NCBI GenBank assembly: GCA_035516075.1 | Contig: DATJAQ010000086.1 | Coordinates: 1 to 11,631 of the forward strand | Reading direction: 5' to 3' | DNA length: 11,631 nt | DNA from: Gp13-AA77 sp035516075 | GTDB lineage: Bacteria; Acidobacteriota; Terriglobia; UBA7540 | In this document: positions 7,454-11,631 of the stretch, one piece after another | Layout of the letters: every line of letters starts with the position of its first letter | Numbering within the stretch: the first letter of the stretch is position 1 | Notes under the pieces: model-generated | Told to the model about the DNA's origin: nothing | Database searches by the model: none | The model's input: only the letters and a program-made list of their open reading frames with translations | Translations under genes and position numbers: made by a program

Positions 7454-7888
7454 CTATCTCGCGCCGCGGCGTGCGTCCAGCGAAATCGGTCCGGCGCCCG
7501 CGATGAGCAGAAAAATGAGGCTGGTGAGCATGGCGAAGTCGGTGCGGGCGTCACTCACCATGTACCAGAAGCCTTGCCCGGCACGATGCAGCTCGGGAAT
7601 TTTCGTGGTAACGATGGCGGTGGAGATGACGATCAAAAGCGGAATCGAGGCCAGGCGGGTGAGAAGGCCAATCAGCACTAGCAAGCCGCAGACAACCTCG
7701 AACGCACCCACAAAGTGCGCGGTGAAATAGGGGTAGTGGAAGCCGATTCGTGTAAAGCGGATCACGCCCATGTTGGGATCGGTGTACTTGAGGATTCCCT
7801 GGGTGAGAAAAACAAGACCTACCGACAGCCGGATGAAAACGATTCCGCGGCGGGTCCACCGGGCGGGTTGAGCGTCTGTACGGTTCAC
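7454..7888 (-). CDS. DoxX-family membrane protein
   Basis: A 144-aa integral membrane protein of the DoxX/DoxD-like family. Four hydrophobic segments lie at about 15-33, 56-76, 79-95 and 118-133. Family features include the first-helix RLSVGLVFLTQGILKY and GAFEVVCGLLVLIGLLTRLA, followed by a short loop and the final helix. DoxX proteins are linked to respiratory-chain or thiosulfate:quinone oxidoreductase complexes and redox homeostasis, but most, like this one, have no defined reaction. The GTG at 7888 is preferred because GGAG lies 10 nt upstream and the protein then begins MNRTDAQPARW. An in-frame GTG at 7945 would add 19 unconserved-looking residues and lacks a ribosome binding site. The gene follows the myo-inositol oxygenase gene on the same strand by 65 bp, so they probably share a transcript. 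A role in supplying oxygen or redox balance for the oxygenase is possible but speculative. Confidence 0.85.
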   Translation of the reverse strand: MNRTDAQPARWTRRGIVFIRLSVGLVFLTQGILKYTDPNMGVIRFTRIGFHYPYFTAHFVGAFEVVCGLLVLIGLLTRLASIPLLIVISTAIVTTKIPELHRAGQGFWYMVSDARTDFAMLTSLIFLLIAGAGPISLDARRGAR

Positions 7889-7953
7889 GGAAATCCCGCT
7901 CCGTCCCGCCTGTTCAGGACCGCTGGCGTAGCCGCCCCGACGCACCGTTTCTG

Positions 7954-8820
7954 CTACCAGGGGATCTGGCCAGGCATAAACTCCGAGACCAAGCCCTCAT
8001 AATATGATCGAACTTCCTCGAAGCGCGGGCGCTCCGTTCCCTTGGAATAAAGATCGTAAGCGTTGAATTTGCGCACCCACTGGAACAATTCTTCGTCGCG
8101 AGCGTTCATCAGGTGACGGTAAGCGCCATGCTTGTGCGCGGGATAAAAGGAATGGTAGCGCAAGATATATTGCGCCGGCTCGGGAAAATAGTTCCGAGCG
8201 ACAAGATAGATGTATTCGTCGTGTCCCCAGGAGAGGTGTACCCTATCAAGACCGCAGTTCGGCTCGTAGATGCCGTACGGAGTCTGAAGTTCGGGAACCT
8301 TGCTGTCCGGGTTGGCGGCGAAGAACTCCCGAAACACGATCTGGTCGGAATAAGCACAGCCTACCGGGAACGTATCTCCCACCACCGCCCACTGCGGCTC
8401 TCCCCACAGGCAGAGGACCTTGCCAAGATCGTGAATGAAGCCCGCCAGCACAAACCAGCGGGGGTGCCCGTCGCGGCGGATGGCCTCGGACGTTTGCAGG
8501 AGATGTTCGATTTGGGTGAGGTCGGTGTCGGGGTCGCTGTCATCCACCAGCGTCTCCAAGAACGCCGCCATCTCCCAGACGCTCTTCTTATCGCGCTTGA
8601 GCCCGCCAAACTCTTTCTTCTTGGCGAGCACGAAATCGAGTGTCTGTCCGGCGTGATTCTGGCGGTAAAACTCCGTCACGGTGGGGTTGGCATCCTGCTG
8701 GTAGTTCCGAAATTCTTCTTGCGATTTTCCGGGCCGATAGCGGGTGGCAACAAAATCGTCCCACTCCTCGAGATTTTTCAGAGGTGCTCCGGATTGAGCT
8801 TTGCCGGCCGCGCGGGCCAT
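7954..8820 (-). CDS. MIOX: Myo-inositol oxygenase (inositol to D-glucuronate)
   Basis: A 288-aa cytoplasmic diiron oxygenase of the HD-domain fold, opening myo-inositol with O2 to D-glucuronate. The length matches animal MIOX (285 aa in human). All six iron ligands are visible: His106 (QIEHLLQT), His130-Asp131 (FIHDLGK), His200 (LSWGHDEY), His223 (RYHSFYPAH) and Asp256 (NAYDLYSKG). They correspond to human His98, His123, Asp124, His194, His220 and Asp253. Lys134 and Arg38 (FRNY) match human Lys127 and Arg29, which contact substrate. QTLDFVLAKK and WEMAAFLETLVDDSDPDTD are also characteristic. The ATG at 8820 fits the family length and has GTGAG/GAGG 5-10 nt upstream; a GTG at 8835 would add five residues. 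The cupin gene lies 166 bp upstream with hairpins between, and the DoxX gene lies 65 bp downstream. Glucuronate-using genes (uxaC, uxuAB type) are not in the window. Product identity is very likely; the physiological pathway is inferred. Confidence 0.95.
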   Translation of the reverse strand: MARAAGKAQSGAPLKNLEEWDDFVATRYRPGKSQEEFRNYQQDANPTVTEFYRQNHAGQTLDFVLAKKKEFGGLKRDKKSVWEMAAFLETLVDDSDPDTDLTQIEHLLQTSEAIRRDGHPRWFVLAGFIHDLGKVLCLWGEPQWAVVGDTFPVGCAYSDQIVFREFFAANPDSKVPELQTPYGIYEPNCGLDRVHLSWGHDEYIYLVARNYFPEPAQYILRYHSFYPAHKHGAYRHLMNARDEELFQWVRKFNAYDLYSKGTERPRFEEVRSYYEGLVSEFMPGQIPW

Positions 8821-8841
8821 GGATCTCACCCTCACTCAGCT

Positions 8842-8868
8842 GTTCGGCCGGCCGCCTGCCGGCCGAAC
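8842..8868 (-). other. Perfect 11-bp GC-rich hairpin in the myo-inositol oxygenase leader
   Basis: On the + strand GTTCGGCCGGC (8842-8852) and GCCGGCCGAAC (8858-8868) are perfect inverse complements around a 5-nt loop. In the - strand transcript the stem ends 21 nt before the oxygenase start codon, just upstream of its ribosome binding site. There is no U-run after it, which argues against a plain intrinsic terminator. It may act as an attenuating or stabilising leader structure, a processing site between cupin and oxygenase messages, or a protein-binding palindrome. Confidence 0.65.
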
Positions 8869-8960
8869 CCTGTAAGCCAGCATGGTACACATCGCGGAGG
8901 CGCGCAAGGGGGTTTATCGAAAGACCGGCGCGGGTGCGGGGGAGTGTCGGCGTGCGGCAT

Positions 8961-8976
8961 GCAGCCGGACGGCTGC
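8961..8976 (-). terminator. Stem-loop just after the cupin gene
   Basis: GCAGCCG (8961-8967) and CGGCTGC (8970-8976) form a perfect inverted repeat with a 2-nt centre, folding most naturally as a 6-bp stem with a GGAC loop. An outer pair, GCGGCA (8954-8959) and TGCCGC (8974-8979), offers a competing fold. It lies 10 bp past the cupin stop codon. With no U-run, it is either a poor terminator or an mRNA 3' end stabiliser. Confidence 0.35.
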
Positions 8977-8986
8977 CGCTTTCCCG

Positions 8987-9361
8987 TCAACGTTCATGCG
9001 CGGCCGCAGTTACGCGGTCGCCGTGGCTGGGCGGCTGCGAGATTACGAGCATCCGCAGATCCCGGGTCGCGCGATTGAAAGCCTGATGGGGCTTGCCGGG
9101 AGCCACCTCAAGACCGCTGCCGGCGTCGAGCGCAAACTCGCGCCCATCGAGCTCGATCGTAAGGCAACCTTCGAGCACGAAAAAGAACTGCCGCGCCCGC
9201 TCGTGATAATGCCTCACCTCGCAAGCGCCCGCAGGCATGCGTTCCAGAATCACGCTGAGTTCCGGCGTCCGCACCAAGTGCCAGCCGTCGCAAGGATTCT
9301 CCTCGGCGCCCCAGGTGTAGTGCTCCGCGAGGGCGGGGTCGATGGGCGCCTCGGCGGTCAT
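8987..9361 (-). CDS. Single-domain cupin protein
   Basis: A 124-aa small beta-barrel protein of the cupin superfamily. Motif 1 is present as Gly45-x5-His51-x-His53-x4-Gln58-x6-Gly65 (VRHYHERARQFFFVLEG). Motif 2 contains Pro88-Gly89-x2-His92-x3-Asn96 (APGKPHQAFN). The three histidines suggest a metal site, but the usual glutamate ligand of motif 1 is a glutamine. Such stand-alone cupins include sugar isomerases, dioxygenases and ligand-binding regulators, so the activity cannot be named. The ATG at 9361 is chosen for its AGGAGG; in-frame codons further upstream would run into the preceding gene. The Gfo/Idh/MocA gene ends 13 bp before it, so the two are almost certainly co-transcribed and perhaps translationally coupled. 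The myo-inositol oxygenase follows after 166 bp. A role in sugar or polyol metabolism fits the neighbours but is inference. Confidence 0.85.
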   Translation of the reverse strand: MTAEAPIDPALAEHYTWGAEENPCDGWHLVRTPELSVILERMPAGACEVRHYHERARQFFFVLEGCLTIELDGREFALDAGSGLEVAPGKPHQAFNRATRDLRMLVISQPPSHGDRVTAAAHER

Positions 9362-9369
9362 GCGTTGTC

Positions 9370-9375
9370 CCTCCT
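9370..9375 (-). promoter_or_regulatory. Perfect Shine-Dalgarno overlapping the upstream stop codon, fixing the cupin start
   Basis: On the - strand AGGAGG lies 8 nt before the cupin ATG at 9361. Its first A is the last base of the TAA stop of the Gfo/Idh/MocA gene. This stop/Shine-Dalgarno overlap indicates close translational coupling and excludes longer cupin start choices. Confidence 0.75.
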
Positions 9376-10724
9376 TACGCAGCCAGCACCCACGGCGCGC
9401 GGTAGTGCCGCGTGAGATACTGCTGCGCTTCGGGTCCACCCTCCTTGAGCTGCTGCTTCGCCACGTCCCATGCCAGCCGCCGGCCGCTGCGCAGGGCCAC
9501 GTTGCCCAGCAGGCACGCGCTCGTGGAGCGGTGCCCGATCTCGATGTCGCTGATCGGCCGCTGGCGGCTCTTCACGCAATCCAGAAAGTTGCGAATATGG
9601 TCGAAGTGGTCGTCGTTGACGCTGTCCATCTTCATGGACGCCGCGCGGTCCACCTCTTTCCTGCCGTTGCGCCCGCCCGGCCGCGTCTCCGGGAACACTT
9701 CAAAGCCGCCGCGGTCCACAAACATCGTGGCGTCCGTCCCGTGGAACTCGATGCCGTAGCCGTGGTTGTACATCGAATTCGCGTTGTCCCACCGGTTCTC
9801 GTAAGTGGCCACGAAGTGGGGATACTGATAGCTCACCTGCAGCGTGTCCGGCGTGTCGGCGTTGTCTTCAATGTAGAACCGGCCGCCGAGCGCGGTGATC
9901 ACCTCCGGACCTTCCACTTCCATCGCCCACTGCACGATGTCCATCAGGTGTATCCCCCAGTCCGTCATGAAGCCTCCGGCGTAATCCCAGAAGTAGCGGA
10001 AGGTGGACCAGCGATCGCCCACGCCGAAGCGGTTGGAATTGAACGGCACCTTGGGCGCCGGGCCCAGCCACGCGTCCCAGTCCAGGCCGGCCGGCGGGGC
10101 GGAATCCGCGGGATGGCCGATGCCCTCGGGATATTCGTTGGCGTAGTTCCAGGTGCGCGCGAAGCTCACCTTGCCCAGGTACCCCTGCTGCACCAGCTTC
10201 ACCGCCTCTTGAAAATGCCGGGCGGAGCGCTGCTGCGTCCCCACCTGCGCCACGCGCTGGTGTTTGCGCGCCGCCTCAACCATCACCATGCCTTCGTCCA
10301 CGGTGTGGCAGATGGGCTTTTCCACGTAGACGTCCTTGCCGGCCTTGCACGCTTCCACCGCCACCAGCGCGTGCCAGTGGTCGGGCGCGCCGATCACCAC
10401 CACGTCGATATCCTGGCGCTCGAGCACCTGGCGGAAATCCTTGTACGTCTGCGCCTTGTTCTGGGTGGCCGCCAGTCCGTTCTGCAAGTTCGGCTCGTAG
10501 ACGTCGCACACTGCCACAATTTCCACGTCGGGCTGGCGCTGGAAGTCCTGCAGGTCGTCGATGCCCTGCCGCCCGGTGCCCACCACACCCACGCGCACGC
10601 GGTCATTGGCGCCCAGGATTCGGAGCGGCGAAAGCGCCGAGGCGCCCGCCAGCGCCATGCCGGCGCTCACCGTGCCCGCGCCCGCGCGCTTGAAGAAGTC
10701 CCGACGATTAAGTGCTTCGCTCAT
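9375..10724 (-). CDS. Tat-exported Gfo/Idh/MocA-family oxidoreductase
   Basis: A 449-aa NAD(P)-dependent dehydrogenase-like protein with a twin-arginine signal: NRRDFFKRAGAG (6-17, Arg7-Arg8), a hydrophobic Ala/Gly segment (about 15-37), then ILGAND. The Rossmann domain begins at about 42 with VGVVGTGRQG (dinucleotide-binding glycines 49-54). EKP at 135-137 is the family's conserved Lys motif. The alpha/beta C-terminal domain carries DWGIHLMD, where Asp255 and His259 are probable catalytic positions. ATG at 10724 has GGAG 8 nt upstream. Tat-signal members of this family are numerous in Acidobacteria, Planctomycetes and Verrucomicrobia, mostly with unknown substrates; glucose-fructose oxidoreductase of Zymomonas is a characterised exported relative that keeps its cofactor tightly bound. 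Being first in a row with a cupin, myo-inositol oxygenase and DoxX gene, it may oxidise a sugar, inositol or derivative. Myo-inositol 2-dehydrogenase (IolG) belongs to the same family, but export and length argue against a plain IolG. Confidence 0.9.
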   Translation of the reverse strand: MSEALNRRDFFKRAGAGTVSAGMALAGASALSPLRILGANDRVRVGVVGTGRQGIDDLQDFQRQPDVEIVAVCDVYEPNLQNGLAATQNKAQTYKDFRQVLERQDIDVVVIGAPDHWHALVAVEACKAGKDVYVEKPICHTVDEGMVMVEAARKHQRVAQVGTQQRSARHFQEAVKLVQQGYLGKVSFARTWNYANEYPEGIGHPADSAPPAGLDWDAWLGPAPKVPFNSNRFGVGDRWSTFRYFWDYAGGFMTDWGIHLMDIVQWAMEVEGPEVITALGGRFYIEDNADTPDTLQVSYQYPHFVATYENRWDNANSMYNHGYGIEFHGTDATMFVDRGGFEVFPETRPGGRNGRKEVDRAASMKMDSVNDDHFDHIRNFLDCVKSRQRPISDIEIGHRSTSACLLGNVALRSGRRLAWDVAKQQLKEGGPEAQQYLTRHYRAPWVLAA

Positions 10725-10763
10725 CTGAAATGCTCCCGGGTTTGGTTTCCAAGGTAGCCGGGC

Positions 10764-10769
10764 AGTATA
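10764..10769 (-). promoter_or_regulatory. Possible -10 box for the Gfo/Idh/MocA operon
   Basis: On the - strand TATACT lies 40 bp before the start codon at 10724. No good -35 hexamer is found 16-18 bp upstream, and the TG dinucleotide is three bases from the box rather than one. It is the only AT-rich -10-like motif between this gene and the divergent tRNA promoter, a gap of about 210 bp. Confidence 0.35.
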
Positions 10770-10892
10770 CCGCAGTCCGCCGCCTTCCGGCCGCCGGAAA
10801 TGGCACTGCCAAAATCACCCCATCGCCGCGCTAACTCGCTTACAGCACGAGTACTTTCGCCCCGCAAAAGCGGCCGGAACGGGCCCTCGCGC

Positions 10893-10921
10893 TTGACAAC
10901 TTTTCGCCCGGTTTTTATACT
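10893..10921 (+). promoter_or_regulatory. Near-consensus sigma70 promoter of the tRNA pair
   Basis: TTGACA (10893-10898) is followed after exactly 17 bp by TATACT (10916-10921). Transcription would start near 10928, about 8 nt before the tRNA-Gly gene. A perfect -35, optimal spacing and a five-of-six -10 box make this the strongest promoter in the window, as expected for stable RNA. A GC-rich CGCCCGG spacer segment precedes the -10 box. Confidence 0.85.
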
Positions 10922-10935
10922 CAAAACTGAAGCGA

Positions 10936-11010
10936 GCGGGAATAACTCAGTGGTAGAGTGCGACCTTGCCAAGGTCGAAGTCGCGGGTTCGAATCCCGTT
11001 TCCCGCTCCA
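10936..11010 (+). tRNA. tRNA-Gly (anticodon GCC)
   Basis: Acceptor arms GCGGGAA (10936-10942) and TTCCCGC (11000-11006) pair fully, with discriminator T and encoded CCA at 11008-11010. The anticodon stem CGACC/GGTCG (10961-10965, 10973-10977) encloses loop TTGCCAA, with anticodon GCC at 10968-10970 reading GGC/GGU glycine codons. The T-arm GCGGG-TTCGAAT-CCCGT closes with a G-U pair. The gene lies 26 bp before tRNA-Cys, probably in one transcript. Confidence 0.96.
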
Positions 11011-11036
11011 GAACTTTTACCTTCGGCTCATCAAGC

Positions 11037-11111
11037 GGCGCGGTACCCAAGTGGTAAGGGAGAGGTCTGCAAAACCTTTATGCGGCGGTTCGATTCCGCC
11101 CCGCGCCTCCA
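11037..11111 (+). tRNA. tRNA-Cys (anticodon GCA)
   Basis: Acceptor arms GGCGCGG (11037-11043) and CCGCGCC (11101-11107) pair fully. The discriminator is T (U73), the known identity base for cysteine, followed by encoded CCA. The anticodon stem GAGGT/ACCTT, with one G-U pair, encloses loop CTGCAAA, with anticodon GCA at 11069-11071. The T-arm GGCGG-TTCGATT-CCGCC is perfect. Gly-Cys tRNA pairs are common in bacteria. Confidence 0.95.
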
Positions 11112-11133
11112 ACGTTCAAATCCTCACGTATGC

Positions 11134-11631
11134 TTAAGCGCCCGTAGGCGCGCGTCGCGCCGTGCCGCCGGGATACCGCAGCGCGAAGACCACGAAGAGC
11201 GCGGCGATCACCACGAACACCAGACGGCTGGCCTCGGGGCCCAGCATTCCGCCCGTCAGCCAGTCGGGCCCCGTCCACTGCGTGTTGAGCAGTTTCCCCA
11301 CCGCGAATTCGCCGGCGTTGCGTCCCGAATAGAGGCAGATCGCGCCCCAGTCAAAGGCGAAGTGCCATCCGATGGCGAAGGCCAGCGTCCCGGTGCGGCG
11401 CACGCTGAGGCACATAAAAAGGCCCAGCAGGCCGGTGCAGGCGAAATCCTCCCAGCGCTCGTAGGGCTTGGTGAAATAGTGAAGGGCGCCGAAGAGGAGC
11501 GAGAGCACGGCGGCGGGCCAGAATCCGATGCCGTCGCCGAGCGTCCGCAACAGGTAAGCGCGAAACGCGATTTCCTCCACGGCGCCGATGGCACAGGCCG
11601 TCAGCAGCCACAGCAGGGTCCAGTGCACCAG
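11134..11631 (-). CDS. CPBP/CAAX-type intramembrane metalloprotease, partial (start beyond the right edge)
   Basis: The C-terminal 165 or so residues of a type II CAAX-prenyl-protease-like (CPBP, Abi) membrane protein. The three family motifs are visible in order: VEEIAFRAYL (EExxxR), FGALHYF (FxxxH) and HFAFDW (HxxxD/N). These supply the catalytic Glu and His residues in the membrane. Several hydrophobic helices surround them, and a final helix, RLVFVVIAALFVVFALRY, ends before a basic tail. The reading frame is open to the window edge (the GTG at 11628 is probably internal), so N-terminal helices are missing. Bacterial members act in peptide or bacteriocin processing, immunity or unknown membrane proteolysis; nothing here shows the substrate. 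It converges with the tRNA pair, its stop codon lying 22 bp past the tRNA-Cys end. Confidence 0.87.
   Translation of the reverse strand: MVHWTLLWLLTACAIGAVEEIAFRAYLLRTLGDGIGFWPAAVLSLLFGALHYFTKPYERWEDFACTGLLGLFMCLSVRRTGTLAFAIGWHFAFDWGAICLYSGRNAGEFAVGKLLNTQWTGPDWLTGGMLGPEASRLVFVVIAALFVVFALRYPGGTARRAPTGA

Noticed and set aside
8890..8925. A possible promoter (TTGCGC, 17 bp, CATGCT on the - strand) for the myo-inositol oxygenase
   Set aside because: Only three of six -10 bases match; the evidence is too weak to list as a feature.
8113..9078. A 321-codon + strand frame opposite the myo-inositol oxygenase gene
   Set aside because: The - strand encodes a protein with all diagnostic MIOX residues; the + frame shows no family features and spans a gene boundary.
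9342..10757. A 471-codon + strand frame opposite the Gfo/Idh/MocA gene
   Set aside because: It is the antisense shadow of a gene with Tat motif, Rossmann glycines and EKP; its own product is His/Val/Arg-rich with no recognisable domain.
10721..11050. A - strand open frame over the tRNA-Gly promoter and gene containing RETGFEPATSTLARSHSTTE
   Set aside because: This peptide is the antisense translation of a tRNA-Gly gene, a well-known misannotation. The tRNA fold on the + strand is complete.
11138..11161. Competing short GC stems (GCGCC/GGCGC and GGCGCG/CGCGCC) after tRNA-Cys as a tRNA terminator
   Set aside because: They lie within the coding end of the CAAX protease gene, have no T-run and overlap each other, so random GC pairing is as likely.

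Overview
The window is GC-rich, densely coding bacterial DNA. Several features point to an Acidobacteriota member of the Bryobacterales/Solibacter type or a similar soil lineage: a secreted tricorn-type protease, a Tat-exported Gfo/Idh/MocA oxidoreductase, a bacterial myo-inositol oxygenase and a CocE-type hydrolase. This assignment rests on gene content and recalled family distribution, not on a search. There are no mobile elements, CRISPR arrays or rRNA genes. Every gap between genes is under about 220 bp.

Left part, + strand (77-7419): an exported tricorn-like S41 protease has its own consensus -10 box and a candidate terminator. It is followed by a small regulator that joins a BldC/MerR-type helix-turn-helix to a single molybdate-binding Mop/TOBE domain. 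Next come a choline-monooxygenase-like Rieske oxygenase and, 14 bp later, a secreted CocE/NonD (peptidase S15-type) hydrolase. A perfect 7-bp inverted repeat lies between regulator and oxygenase. The last three genes look like a regulator plus a two-gene catabolic operon. One reading is that the hydrolase frees a substrate outside the cytoplasm and the oxygenase oxidises it inside; this is inference.

Middle part, - strand (10724 down to 7454): a Tat-signal Gfo/Idh/MocA oxidoreductase, a small cupin whose Shine-Dalgarno overlaps the upstream stop codon, a myo-inositol oxygenase with all six iron ligands of the animal enzyme, and a four-helix DoxX membrane protein. The oxygenase makes D-glucuronate from myo-inositol. 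The oxidoreductase and cupin could act on a related polyol or uronate, but this is not shown. A GC-rich 11-bp hairpin sits just upstream of the oxygenase ribosome binding site. The + and - blocks converge with only 34 bp between stop codons.

Right part: a near-perfect sigma70 promoter drives a tRNA-Gly(GCC)-tRNA-Cys(GCA) pair, both with encoded CCA. A CPBP/CAAX intramembrane protease on the - strand runs off the right edge without its start.
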